Assembly: GCA_016719885.1 (NCBI GenBank)
Contig: JADJYF010000026.1
Location: 434,001 to 498,000, forward strand
Length of the DNA: 64,000 nucleotides
From: Pseudomonadota bacterium
GTDB lineage: Bacteria > Pseudomonadota > Gammaproteobacteria > Ga0077536
Reading direction: 5' to 3'
This document shows, in pieces, positions 39,761 through 48,665 of this stretch. The translations under genes and the position numbers were made by a program. The notes under the pieces were generated by a model. That model did no database searches and was not told the origin of the DNA. It saw only the letters and a program-made list of their open reading frames with translations. Each line of letters begins with the position of its first letter. Position 1 is the stretch's first letter.

Positions 39761-41128
39761 TCAATCATCATCCTCGGCGCCATTGGTTTCGCGATAATTG
39801 GCGGCGTCGAGATCGTACTGGTTGAGCAACTTGTAGAACTCCGTACGATTGCGGCCGGCAATGCGCGCCGCATTCGCGACGTTGCCGCCGCTGATGCGCA
39901 ACACGCTGACGAGATAATTGCGCTCGAATTCCGCCTTGGCGTCCTTGAGCGTCTTGAACTGCACGGGCTGCTGGCGCAATGCGCGCTGGGCCATGGCCAG
40001 CGGAATGATGTCACCGGTGAAGAGCGTCGAGCACAGTTCGACGGCGTTGATGAGCTGGCGAATGTTGCCTGGCCACGACGCGCCGGCGAGATAGGCTACC
40101 GCGTCGGGTGCGAAGCGCTTCTTGGGTGTGGCGGCGCGCGCGGCATTGATGGCGAGAAAGTGATCGAGCAGCAAGGGAATGTCCTCGGCCCGCTCGGCGA
40201 GCCGCGGCATCTTCAACGGCACCACGTTCAGGCGATAGTAGAGGTCCTCGCGAAATTCGCCCTTCTCGACCAGCGATTCAAGGTCGTTGTGGGTCGCGGA
40301 AATGATCCGCACGTTGACCGGCACGCTCTTGCTCGCGCCCACCGGCCGCACTTCGAAGTCCTGCAGGACGCGCAACAACTTGACCTGCAAGCCGAGCGGC
40401 ATGTCGCCGATTTCATCCAGGAACAAGGTGCCGCCGTCGGCCGCCAGGAACAGGCCGTCATGGCGGTTGGTGGCGCCCGTGAAGGATCCCTTCTCGTGAC
40501 CGAACAGCTCCGATTCGAGAAGCTGCTCGGGTATGGCGCCGCAATTGACCCCGATGAAGGCATGGGCCCTGCGGCGACTGCCGTCGTGGATGGCGCGCGC
40601 CAGTACTTCCTTGCCAGTGCCGGTCTCGCCATTGATGAACACCGTCACGTCGCCGCGCGCCACCAGTTCCGCCTGCTCGAGCAGTTCGGCCATGACATCG
40701 CTGCGGTAGATGATGTTGCGCCCGAACTGCGCCTCGCCCTCGGGACGGCGCGGACGAATGTGCGCGTTGATCTCGGCCAGGAACGCTTCCTTGGCGATGG
40801 GCTTGGTGAGAAATGCCGAGGTGCCGAGGTGCGTGGCTTTGACCGCATCCGGGATGCGCGCCTGGCCACTCAGCATGATGACCGGCGTCAACGGATTCTC
40901 GGCATGGATGCGCGTTACCAGCGTCATGCCGTCCATTTCTTCCATGAACAGGTCGGTCACCACCATGTCCGGACGTGCACTGCTCAACTGGCGCAGCGCG
41001 TCCTCGCCCGAAGTCGCCAGCAAAGGCGTGAAGTCCGCTCCCTGCAGCCACTTGGAGAGCAGGTTCAGCATGTCCTGGTCGTCATCGACGAGCAGCACCT
41101 TGCCGGCGTTTCCCTTGGCGGCATCCAT
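39761..41128 (-). CDS. Sigma-54-dependent response regulator (NtrC family)
   Basis: The product of about 455 aa has a receiver domain (VLLVDDDQDML, phospho-Asp in VTDLFMEEMDG, Lys in TKPIAKE), an AAA+ domain (Walker A GETGTGKE, GSFTGA in place of GAFTGA, Walker B GTLFLDEIGD) and a C-terminal Fis-type helix (GGNVANAARIAGRNRTEFYKLLNQYDL). The ATG at 41128 is preferred to the upstream TTG that would add 11 residues. The HTH resembles the group with 'GRNRTEFYKLL', often paired with hybrid kinases. Its targets are not evident; the window's sigma-54 promoters could in principle answer to it instead of PrsR. Confidence 0.9.
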   Translation of the reverse strand: MDAAKGNAGKVLLVDDDQDMLNLLSKWLQGADFTPLLATSGEDALRQLSSARPDMVVTDLFMEEMDGMTLVTRIHAENPLTPVIMLSGQARIPDAVKATHLGTSAFLTKPIAKEAFLAEINAHIRPRRPEGEAQFGRNIIYRSDVMAELLEQAELVARGDVTVFINGETGTGKEVLARAIHDGSRRRAHAFIGVNCGAIPEQLLESELFGHEKGSFTGATNRHDGLFLAADGGTLFLDEIGDMPLGLQVKLLRVLQDFEVRPVGASKSVPVNVRIISATHNDLESLVEKGEFREDLYYRLNVVPLKMPRLAERAEDIPLLLDHFLAINAARAATPKKRFAPDAVAYLAGASWPGNIRQLINAVELCSTLFTGDIIPLAMAQRALRQQPVQFKTLKDAKAEFERNYLVSVLRISGGNVANAARIAGRNRTEFYKLLNQYDLDAANYRETNGAEDDD

Positions 41129-41194
41129 GAATGAGAACTCAGGCGACGACTCGCGGCCCAAACGAGCCGCACTTGCGGGTTGCCCGTGTGCCCA

Positions 41195-43024
41195 TCACTC
41201 CACCGTCACCGACTTGGCCAGGTTACGCGGCTGGTCGACGTCGGCGCCACGGATTACGGCGACGTGATAGGCCAGCAATTGCAGCGGAATGGTGTAGACG
41301 ATCGGCGCTATCGGGTCCTCGACCGGCATCACGTCGAGCACGTGTATGTCCGGCTGCTTGGTCACTTCCACGCGGGAGTCGGCGAAAATGTACAGCTGGC
41401 CGCCGCGCGCGCGCACTTCCTCGAGATTGGATTTCAGCTTCTCGAGCAGTTCGTTGTTGGGCGCCACGGAGATCACGGGCATGTCTTCGTCGACCAGGGC
41501 CAGCGGGCCGTGCTTGAGTTCGCCGGCGGGATAAGCCTCGGCGTGAATGTAGGAGATCTCCTTGAGCTTGAGCGCGCCCTCCATGGCGATCGGATACATC
41601 GAGCCACGGCCCAGGAACAGGCTGTGATGCTTATGGGCAAAGGCTTGCGACAGATCCGCGATGCGGTCGTTGAGTTCCAGCACGCCATTGATCTTGCCTG
41701 GCAGGCTTTCGAGCTGACGCACCAGTTCGCGCTCCTGCTCGCCCGTCATGCCATTGCGCCGGCCGAGCGCCACCACCAACAGCATCAGGGCCACCAGCTG
41801 GGTGGTGAAAGCCTTGGTGGAGGCAACGCCGATCTCGGGGCCGGCGCGAGTCATCAACACCAGCTCCGACTCGCGGGTCAGAGAACTCTCGGGCACGTTG
41901 CAGATGGCCAGTGAATGCGAGACGCCCCAGCGCCGCGCCTCGCGCAGGGCAGCCAGCGTGTCGGCAGTCTCTCCGGATTGCGATATGGTGACGAACAGGC
42001 TGTTGGGCGTGACCACCGGCTTGCGGTAGCGGTATTCACTCGCGACTTCAACGGTACACGGCACGCCCGCCAACCCTTCCAGCCAGTAGCGCGCCACCAA
42101 GCCTGCGTGAAAGCTGGTACCGCAGGCAACGATGGTGACCGACTTCACCTGGTCGAGGATTTCCTTGGCATCGAATCCGAAGGCGGAATCGAGCACCGTG
42201 CCGTTTTCGATGCGACCCTCCAGGGTCTCGGCGGCGGCGCGCGCCTGGGTGAAGATCTCCTTGAGCATGAAGTGCCGGTAGCCGGACTTCTCAGCGGCAT
42301 CGGCCGACAGTTCCGACAAGGACTCCGCGCGCGTCACGGCATGGCCGTTGGCGTCGTAGATGCGCACCTGCTCTCGCGTGATCTCGGCGACATCCCCCTC
42401 CTCGAGGAAGATGAAGCGCTGCGTCACGGGTAACAGCGCGAATACGTCCGACGCCACGAAATTCTCACCGATGCCGAGACCGATCACGAGCGGGCTGCCG
42501 CGGCGGGCGACCACCAGTCGGTCCGTAGAGGTGGTCGACAGCACACCCAAGGCGTAGGCGCCTTCGAGATCGCCCGTGGTGCGCTGCACGGCCTTGAGCA
42601 GGTCGTCGCCCTGCTCCAGGTAGTCATAGATGCGATTGACCACGACTTCGGTGTCGGTGTCGGAATTGAACGCGTGACCGGCGGCGATCTGCTCGGCGCG
42701 CAAACGCTCGTGATTTTCGATGATGCCGTTATGCACCAGCGCGACCGTTTCGCGGCACATGTGCGGATGCGCGTTGCGTATCGACGGCACGCCGTGCGTC
42801 GCCCACCGCGTATGGGCGATACCGAGCCCACCGGCATGGGGTTCGGATCCCAACGCTTCTTCGAGCACGCGTACCTTGCCCGCCACCCGCACGCGCTGAA
42901 TGGTCTTGTCCTTGACGGTCGCGACGCCGGCCGAATCATAGCCGCGATATTCCAGTCGCTTCAGACCTTCGACCAGGATGGGCGCGACATCGCGCTGCGC
43001 GACAGCTCCGACTATTCCACACAT
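41195..43024 (-). CDS. glmS: Glutamine-fructose-6-phosphate aminotransferase (isomerizing)
   Basis: The 609-aa product makes glucosamine-6-phosphate from fructose-6-phosphate and glutamine, the first step to UDP-GlcNAc for peptidoglycan and surface polysaccharides. The N-terminal glutaminase domain starts MCGIVGAV, with the nucleophile Cys directly after Met; HTRWATHG and NGIIEN are also present. Two SIS sugar-isomerase domains follow (CGTSFHAGLVARYW, SQSGETADTLAALR, FLGRGSMYPIAMEGALKLKEISYIHAEAY). The C-terminus DQPRNLAKSVTVE is typical. Length is standard. It stands alone between the phosphorelay and a Sel1 lipoprotein gene. Confidence 0.97.
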   Translation of the reverse strand: MCGIVGAVAQRDVAPILVEGLKRLEYRGYDSAGVATVKDKTIQRVRVAGKVRVLEEALGSEPHAGGLGIAHTRWATHGVPSIRNAHPHMCRETVALVHNGIIENHERLRAEQIAAGHAFNSDTDTEVVVNRIYDYLEQGDDLLKAVQRTTGDLEGAYALGVLSTTSTDRLVVARRGSPLVIGLGIGENFVASDVFALLPVTQRFIFLEEGDVAEITREQVRIYDANGHAVTRAESLSELSADAAEKSGYRHFMLKEIFTQARAAAETLEGRIENGTVLDSAFGFDAKEILDQVKSVTIVACGTSFHAGLVARYWLEGLAGVPCTVEVASEYRYRKPVVTPNSLFVTISQSGETADTLAALREARRWGVSHSLAICNVPESSLTRESELVLMTRAGPEIGVASTKAFTTQLVALMLLVVALGRRNGMTGEQERELVRQLESLPGKINGVLELNDRIADLSQAFAHKHHSLFLGRGSMYPIAMEGALKLKEISYIHAEAYPAGELKHGPLALVDEDMPVISVAPNNELLEKLKSNLEEVRARGGQLYIFADSRVEVTKQPDIHVLDVMPVEDPIAPIVYTIPLQLLAYHVAVIRGADVDQPRNLAKSVTVE

Positions 43025-43057
43025 TTGAGGTGCATTTCCGTTTTAAAAAAATTGATG

Positions 43058-43564
43058 TCAGGGTTGCTCGCGACCCGCGGAGCTCGCCGGATGAGGCTCC
43101 CCCGGCAAGCGCAGCTGGTCGGCAATCCACTTACGTGCCTGCATGGTCTGGTTTGGCGTAATCGAGTGCTCCACCGCTTCCAGGTACATGCGCGCGCGCT
43201 GGTTGCCCTGACTGGTGGCTTGGAACAACCAACCGTAGGCCGTCACATTGTCGCGGGGCACGCCCCAGCCGCGCATGTACAGCACGCCGAGATTGCGCTG
43301 CGCGTCGGCATTGGCGGCACGCGCAGCACGCTCGAACCACTTGGCCGCGGCGCTGAAATCGCGCTCGACCCCGAGCCCCAGATAATAATGAATGCCAACA
43401 AAGTTAATTGCGGCGCTATCGCCATTATCGGCGCGCCGTAGAAATGACTTGAAAGACGATTGGTAATCCCCGGCCATGAACTGACCGATGGCGTCCTGCT
43501 CATCCCGACAAGCGGCCAAGGTCGACAGCACGGCGAGCAGCGAGATTGCGCCCAGCCACATCAT
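43058..43564 (-). CDS. Sel1-like repeat lipoprotein
   Basis: The 168-aa product has a lipoprotein signal (LLAVLSTLAAC, Cys near residue 18) and two to three Sel1/TPR-type repeats (AAINFVGIHYYLGLGVERDFSAAAKWFERAA, DAQRNLGVLYMRGWGVPRDNVTAYGWLFQA). Such proteins are envelope scaffolds of varied function. The open frame begins at 43672, but ATG 43564 is favoured because GAGG stands six bases before it and the signal peptide then starts properly; a second ATG follows directly. It ends 33 bp upstream of glmS and may be co-transcribed with it. Confidence 0.75.
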   Translation of the reverse strand: MMWLGAISLLAVLSTLAACRDEQDAIGQFMAGDYQSSFKSFLRRADNGDSAAINFVGIHYYLGLGVERDFSAAAKWFERAARAANADAQRNLGVLYMRGWGVPRDNVTAYGWLFQATSQGNQRARMYLEAVEHSITPNQTMQARKWIADQLRLPGEPHPASSAGREQP

Positions 43565-43724
43565 CGCCCGCCTCGGTTCGGCACTTGCAGACAACCTCGG
43601 GAGCAGTTCTTTCACCGTGCCGGCACTACTCACGCATGCGCGCTGCGAACGTTGGCGATTGGTCGTGGCCATCGCGGATGCCGGACAAGCCGTGTCCCTG
43701 CATTCCTCGGCCGTATGAATTGAA

Positions 43725-43801
<77 letters not shown>

Positions 43802-43938
43802 ACAAGACTTTCAAATGCCCCCCGGTTCGAGTTCGATTCCGGAGGCCGACAGGGTAGTTGGATTCTGACTTTCTGACTACTGCTTTGCAGCCAACGCGTC
43901 ATGGGCCGCGACGCGTTGGTGCGAAGTGCGACGCTTGT

Positions 43939-44295
43939 TCAGCGCCGCAGAATATCCAGCACTTCTTCCAGTTCGATGCGCAGTTGACGCACGATCTGTT
44001 GGCTCATGCTCGAATCCGCCTTCACTTCGTCGCCAGACAGTTTCTGCCTGGCGCCGCCGATGGTGAACCCGTGCTCGTACAAGAGACTGCGGATCTGCCG
44101 GATCAGGATCACGTCCTGACGCTGGTAGTAGCGTCGATTGCCGCGGCGCTTGATCGGCTTCAGTTGCGGAAATTCCTGCTCCCAGTAGCGCAGGACGTGC
44201 GGTTTGACCGCACACAATTCACTGACTTCGCCAATGGTGAAGTAGCGTTTACCTGGAATGACGGGCAGTTCGTTATTGTTCGATGCTTCCAGCAT
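43939..44295 (-). CDS. MerR-family transcriptional regulator downstream of ihfA
   Basis: The 118-aa product has a MerR winged helix at the N-terminus (YFTIGEVSELCAVKPHVLRYWEQEFPQL, then RGNRRYYQRQDVILI), followed by a short helical tail (IRSLLYEHGFTIGGARQKL) and a C-terminal coiled coil (RQLRIELEEVLDILR). No metal-binding cysteine cluster is seen in the tail. It overlaps the end of ihfA by 23 bp, the common gammaproteobacterial arrangement. Target genes are unknown. Confidence 0.9.
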   Translation of the reverse strand: MLEASNNNELPVIPGKRYFTIGEVSELCAVKPHVLRYWEQEFPQLKPIKRRGNRRYYQRQDVILIRQIRSLLYEHGFTIGGARQKLSGDEVKADSSMSQQIVRQLRIELEEVLDILRR

Positions 44296-44575
44296 AGGCT
44301 TCTACTCTGGCTTTTAGTTTTTGACCTGGTCTGAACGTCACAACGCGACGTGCAGTGATGGGAATCTCCTCACCGGTTTTGGGATTCCGCCCGGGCCGCT
44401 GGTTTTTATCGCGAAGATCGAAGTTGCCAAATCCGGAAAGTTTGACTTGTTGTCCTGCTTCCAAAGACATGCGGATTTCTTCGAAAAAGGCCTCGACAAG
44501 TTCCTTGGCTTCGCGTTTGTTGAGGCCCAAGTCCTCGAACAATCGTTCGGCCATTTCGGCTTTCGTCAACGCCAT
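44273..44575 (-). CDS. ihfA: Integration host factor subunit alpha
   Basis: The 100-aa product is an HU/IHF-fold DNA-bending protein. It shows MALTKAEMAERLFEDLGLNKREAKELVEAFFEEIR, the LSGFGNFDLRDK turn and the DNA-intercalating arm GRNPKTGEEIPITARRVVTFRPGQKLK. IHF commonly helps enhancer-bound activators reach sigma-54 promoters, so it may act at the two sigma-54 promoters of this window. The gene starts 4 bp after the pheT stop and its 3' end overlaps the merR-like gene, the classical pheST-ihfA operon. Confidence 0.97.
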   Translation of the reverse strand: MALTKAEMAERLFEDLGLNKREAKELVEAFFEEIRMSLEAGQQVKLSGFGNFDLRDKNQRPGRNPKTGEEIPITARRVVTFRPGQKLKARVEAYAGSIEQ

Positions 44576-44579
44576 CGAA

Positions 44580-46952
44580 TTAGTCCCTCAAGGTTCCCCC
44601 AACGCACTCACGCAACCGCGCGAGCACGCGCCTTACCGCCTGCTCGACTTCGTCGTCGGTAAGAGTGCTAGAAAGGGTCTGAAAAATCAAGCCTAAGGCC
44701 AAGCTTTTTTTGCCGGAATCAATACCTTGGCCACGATATACGTCAAATAACTGCAGGTCACGCAGCAAATCACCCGCCGCCTCGCGCGCCACTTCGAGGC
44801 AAGCTTCGGCGGTCACCGATTCGTCGACCACGACCGCCAGGTCGCGGCGCACCGCCGGGAATTTGGAGATGGGCTGAAACTGAGCGGCGTCGCGAGCGCC
44901 CATGTCATCGCAGTCAATCTCGAACAGAAACAGCGGCTTATCAAAACCCATACGGGCGCTGATGGCGGGATGCAGGGCGCCGGCATGACCAATCACGAGC
45001 CCGTCGCGCACCAGCGCCGCGGTCTGGCCGGGATGGAGCGCTGGATGAACAGCCGTGACAAACGTCACCCGGTCTTGATGCAACGTCTGCAATAACGCTT
45101 CAACATCCTGTTTGACATCGTAAAAATCTGTGTCGCGCGCCTGATCGGACCAATGAACACGAACCGCCGAGCCACTGCGCAGGCCAGCGATTTGCCGACG
45201 CTGGACGAGGCCCGACGCATCTTGACGAAACACCATGCCCAATTCGAACAGACGGATGTCATCGACCTGACGATTGCGATTGTGGAGCGCGGCTTCAGCC
45301 AGTCCCGGCCACATCGAGCGACGCAAAACCGACATCTCACTGGAGATGGGATTGGCGAGGGGGACCGATACGAACTCCGGGTCGAAGGCCTGTGCCAGCG
45401 AGGGGTCGATGAAGCTGTAGGTAATCGCCTCGAAATACCCCCGCACACACAGGGTCGTTCGCGCCCGCGACTCGAGCGGGCTGGTGGCGTCACCGACCGC
45501 CGGCAAACCAGCCGTCAGCGGCAAGCGGGACGGGATCGAGTCATAGCCCTGGATGCGCGCCACCTCTTCAACAAGGTCGGCTTCGATGCTGATATCGAAA
45601 CGAAACGACGGCGCACTCACCTGCCATGGCACCGCGCTGTCGTCAACCTGCATGTCGAGACTGCGTAAGATGGCTGCGACACGGGCCGCGGGCACCTCGA
45701 TGCCAAGCAGGCGTTTGACGGCAGCGGGTCGGAACGGCACCACTGTCGACGGACGCTGTCCGGCTTCGCTTTGGGTGAGCTCGCAGGGCCCCGGCACACC
45801 GCCGCATATCTCGAGGATCAACTGTGTGGCGCGCTCGATGGCCCGCGCCTGCTGCCGCGGATCGACACCGCGTTCGAAGCGTTGCGATGCATCGGTATGC
45901 ATGCGGTAGCCGCGCGCCGCTCCCGCCAGGCGCACGGGCTCGAAAAACGCGCTCTCCAGGAACACGTTGGTGGTGTGTTCCGACACCGCGGTGGTGGCTC
46001 CCCCCATGATGCCGGCCAGCGCTATCGGACCATTGCCGTCGGTGATCAGCAACGTGCCGGCGGCGAGTTCAACCTCGCTGTCATCCAAGAGCGCAATGCG
46101 CTCGCCAGCGCACGCCTCGCGCACGACGATGGGCGCCGCCAGCTTGTCGAGATCGAACGCGTGCATGGGCTGACCGAGTTCGAGCATCACGTAATTGGTC
46201 ACGTCGACCAATGGATGAATGCAGCGCACGCCGGCACGCCGCAGCCGCTCGCTCATCCAGGTCGGTGTGCGGGCGCCGGGATTGATGCCCGCTATCACGC
46301 GGCCGGCGTAGCTCGGGCACGCCATCGGCGCGGCAAGTTCAACGGCCACGCGACGCTCGGATTGCGCGGCCACCGGCGCCGCCGCGGTCGATTTCAAACG
46401 GCCGCCGAACAAGGCGGCAAGATCGCGGGCCACGCCACTCACACAAAAACAGTCGGCACGGTTGGGCGTCAAGTTGACCTCGACCACCGTGTCGTCGAGG
46501 TGCATGAACTCGCGCAGGCCGGCGCCCACGGGGGCGTCACCAGGCAGTTCCATGATGCCGCTCGCATCGTCACCCAGCCCCAGCTCGCTGGCGGAACACA
46601 GCATGCCGGCGGACTCGACGCCGCGAATCGAGTTGCTCGTCAAGGCTCGACCGTCGCCGATTTCGGCGCCGGGGGGTGCGTAGGCGGTTTTCAGCCCGTC
46701 GCGGACGTTCGGCGCGCCGCATACCAATTGATGGGTGGCGCGACCATCGAACACCTGGCAGACGTGCAAATGGTCGGAATCCGGATGCGGCGCGACCGCG
46801 CGCACCTCGCCGACGATGACGCCACGGAGCGGCGGCGCGGCGGCCGTCAAGCCTTCGATCTCCAGACCAGCCAAGGTCAGTCGCTCGGCCAGTTGCGCCG
46901 TTTCGACGCCCGGATCGAACCACTCACGCAACCATTGCTCACTGAGTTTCAT
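44580..46952 (-). CDS. pheT: Phenylalanine-tRNA ligase subunit beta
   Basis: The 790-aa product starts MKLSEQWLREWFDPG and has, in order, an OB-fold tRNA-binding domain (VGEVRAVAPHPDSDHLHVCQV), B3/B4 editing domain, B5 domain (RLLGIEVPAARVAAIL), a catalytic-like core and a C-terminal ferredoxin-fold anticodon-binding domain (FPAVRRDLAVVVDE). Length is normal. The frame stays open upstream into pheS, but ATG 46952 is fixed by homology. It lies 28 bp downstream of pheS. Confidence 0.97.
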   Translation of the reverse strand: MKLSEQWLREWFDPGVETAQLAERLTLAGLEIEGLTAAAPPLRGVIVGEVRAVAPHPDSDHLHVCQVFDGRATHQLVCGAPNVRDGLKTAYAPPGAEIGDGRALTSNSIRGVESAGMLCSASELGLGDDASGIMELPGDAPVGAGLREFMHLDDTVVEVNLTPNRADCFCVSGVARDLAALFGGRLKSTAAAPVAAQSERRVAVELAAPMACPSYAGRVIAGINPGARTPTWMSERLRRAGVRCIHPLVDVTNYVMLELGQPMHAFDLDKLAAPIVVREACAGERIALLDDSEVELAAGTLLITDGNGPIALAGIMGGATTAVSEHTTNVFLESAFFEPVRLAGAARGYRMHTDASQRFERGVDPRQQARAIERATQLILEICGGVPGPCELTQSEAGQRPSTVVPFRPAAVKRLLGIEVPAARVAAILRSLDMQVDDSAVPWQVSAPSFRFDISIEADLVEEVARIQGYDSIPSRLPLTAGLPAVGDATSPLESRARTTLCVRGYFEAITYSFIDPSLAQAFDPEFVSVPLANPISSEMSVLRRSMWPGLAEAALHNRNRQVDDIRLFELGMVFRQDASGLVQRRQIAGLRSGSAVRVHWSDQARDTDFYDVKQDVEALLQTLHQDRVTFVTAVHPALHPGQTAALVRDGLVIGHAGALHPAISARMGFDKPLFLFEIDCDDMGARDAAQFQPISKFPAVRRDLAVVVDESVTAEACLEVAREAAGDLLRDLQLFDVYRGQGIDSGKKSLALGLIFQTLSSTLTDDEVEQAVRRVLARLRECVGGTLRD

Positions 46953-46980
46953 TGCAATGCGCTCTGAATCGACGCCGCCG

Positions 46981-47979
46981 TCAGGCGAACTGCCGCAGGA
47001 ACTGAATATCGTTTTCGAAGAACAGACGCAGGTCAGAAATGCCATGGCGCAACATGGCGAGTCGTTCCACGCCAAGGCCGAACGCAAAGCCGGTAAAGCG
47101 TTCGCTGTCCACGCCGACTTTCTGCAGCACCGCGGGATGCACCATTCCGCAGCCCATGACTTCCAGCCAGTTGCTGATGCCGTGCTTCGATTCGAGCTTG
47201 ATGTCGACCTCCATGGATGGCTCCGTGAACGGGAAGTACGAGGGCCGATAGCGGATCTTGAGGTCGTCACGATCAAAAAAGGTCTTCAGGAACACGTCCA
47301 GCGTGCCCTTCAGATCGGCCATCGTGATGCCTTCGTCGATGCACAGCCCTTCCACCTGGTGGAACATCGGCGAGTGGGTCTGATCGTAATCGCAGCGATA
47401 TACCCGGCCGGGCGCGATGATGCGCAGCGGCGGCGGCGTGTGTTCCATCACGCGGATCTGCACCGGCGACGTGTGGGTGCGCAGCAGGCGGCCGTCGGTC
47501 AGGTAGAAAGTGTCGTGCATGGCCCGCGCCGGATGATGGGCGGGAATGTTCAAGGCTTCGAAATTGTGGAAGTCGTCTTCGACTTCAGGGCCACGGGCGA
47601 CATCGAAACCGGCGTGGCGAAAGATACCCTCGATGCGTTCGATGACGATGCTGATCGGGTGCACGGCGCCGCTGACGGTGCCGCGGCCCGGCAAGGTGAC
47701 GTCGATGTGTTCGGTGCGCAGGCGCTCATCGAGTCGTGCCGCCTCCAGCGCCGCCTTGCGCGCATCGAGTTGGTCGCTGACTCGCTGCTTGGCGTCGTTG
47801 ATGGCCTGGCCCGCGGCGGGACGCTGCTCCGCGGGCAAGCCGCCAAGGGATTTAAGAAGGGCCGTGATCGCACCCTTCTTGCCGAGGTAGCGCACGCGCA
47901 AATCGTCCAGCGCGTTCAAGTCCGCCGCCGCCGCGAGCGCGGCGGTGGCTTCTTGCACAATGGCTTCAATATCGCTCAT
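46981..47979 (-). CDS. pheS: Phenylalanine-tRNA ligase subunit alpha
   Basis: The 332-aa catalytic subunit has an N-terminal coiled coil (MSDIEAIVQEATAALAAAAD), class II motif 2 region (PIRVMEHTPPPLRIIAPGRVYRCD when read loosely, with HSPMFHQVEGL) and motif 3 GFAFGLGVERLAMLRHGI. It charges tRNA-Phe as an alpha2-beta2 enzyme with PheT. A rho-independent terminator lies between rplT and this gene with no recognisable Phe-rich leader peptide. Confidence 0.97.
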   Translation of the reverse strand: MSDIEAIVQEATAALAAAADLNALDDLRVRYLGKKGAITALLKSLGGLPAEQRPAAGQAINDAKQRVSDQLDARKAALEAARLDERLRTEHIDVTLPGRGTVSGAVHPISIVIERIEGIFRHAGFDVARGPEVEDDFHNFEALNIPAHHPARAMHDTFYLTDGRLLRTHTSPVQIRVMEHTPPPLRIIAPGRVYRCDYDQTHSPMFHQVEGLCIDEGITMADLKGTLDVFLKTFFDRDDLKIRYRPSYFPFTEPSMEVDIKLESKHGISNWLEVMGCGMVHPAVLQKVGVDSERFTGFAFGLGVERLAMLRHGISDLRLFFENDIQFLRQFA

Positions 47980-48000
47980 GCGGAAGACGGGTACGCTGAA

Positions 48001-48031
48001 AATAAAAAGGGGAAAGGCTCAACCTTTCCCC
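48001..48031 (-). terminator. Rho-independent terminator between rplT and pheS
   Basis: On the minus strand GGGGAAAGG-TTGAG-CCTTTCCCC is followed by TTTTTATTTT. It begins 30 bp after the rplT stop. It could fully or partly separate the infC-rpmI-rplT transcript from pheST-ihfA. Confidence 0.92.
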
Positions 48032-48060
48032 CGGGTGCGCGGCTGTCGGGTCTGACCGGA

Positions 48061-48420
48061 TTAACCGGCCAGAGCGACTTTGGAACGTTCAGCCAGTGCG
48101 CTGAAAGCCGTCAGGTCATGAACCGCCAAGTCGGCCAGAACCTTGCGGTCCACTTCGATGCCGGCACGCGACAGCCCGTTTATGAACCGCGAGTAGCTCA
48201 AGCCGAAGCCGCGCGCGGCAGCGTTGATGCGGACGATCCACAGCGCACGGAACTGACGTTTGCGCTGACGGCGGTCGCGGTACGCGTACTGACCCGCCTT
48301 GATGACCGCCTGCTTGGCAACGCGGAACACATTCTTGCGCCGACCGCGGTATCCCTTGGCCAGGTCGATGATTTTCTTGTGCCGGGCATGCGCCTGGACA
48401 CCACGCTTAACTCGTGCCAT
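48061..48420 (-). CDS. rplT: 50S ribosomal protein L20
   Basis: The 119-aa product is a textbook L20: basic N-terminus (MARVKRGVQAHARHKKIIDLAKGYRGRRKNVFRVA), then RDRRQRKRQFRALWIVRINAAAR and the C-terminal globular part. It binds 23S rRNA early in assembly and in relatives represses rpmI-rplT translation. It follows rpmI by 27 bp. Confidence 0.98.
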   Translation of the reverse strand: MARVKRGVQAHARHKKIIDLAKGYRGRRKNVFRVAKQAVIKAGQYAYRDRRQRKRQFRALWIVRINAAARGFGLSYSRFINGLSRAGIEVDRKVLADLAVHDLTAFSALAERSKVALAG

Positions 48421-48447
48421 TGCTAATAAATCCTTCGCTCTACCTTC

Positions 48448-48645
48448 TTACAGCCCGGGCAGCATCTGGCGAACCGACGCCTCGTCGGCATGCGCAATCA
48501 GGGTGCCATGGCGCAGCTGCCGCTTACGCTTGGGGCTCTTCTTCGTCAAGATATGACGCTTGAACGACTGCCGGCGCTTGATTCGGCCACTTCCGGTCTT
48601 GCTGAACCGCTTGGCCGCGCCGCGATTGCTCTTAATTTTCGGCAT
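48448..48645 (-). CDS. rpmI: 50S ribosomal protein L35
   Basis: The 65-aa product begins MPKIKSNRGAAKRF and is strongly basic (RRQSFKRHILTKKSPKRKRQLRHG), typical of L35. Two ATG codons stand in tandem (48648 and 48645). GGAG lies five bases before the first and eight before the second; the second gives the conserved MPKIK start and is chosen. Confidence 0.96.
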   Translation of the reverse strand: MPKIKSNRGAAKRFSKTGSGRIKRRQSFKRHILTKKSPKRKRQLRHGTLIAHADEASVRQMLPGL

Positions 48646-48665
48646 CATCAATTCTCCACTGCCCG

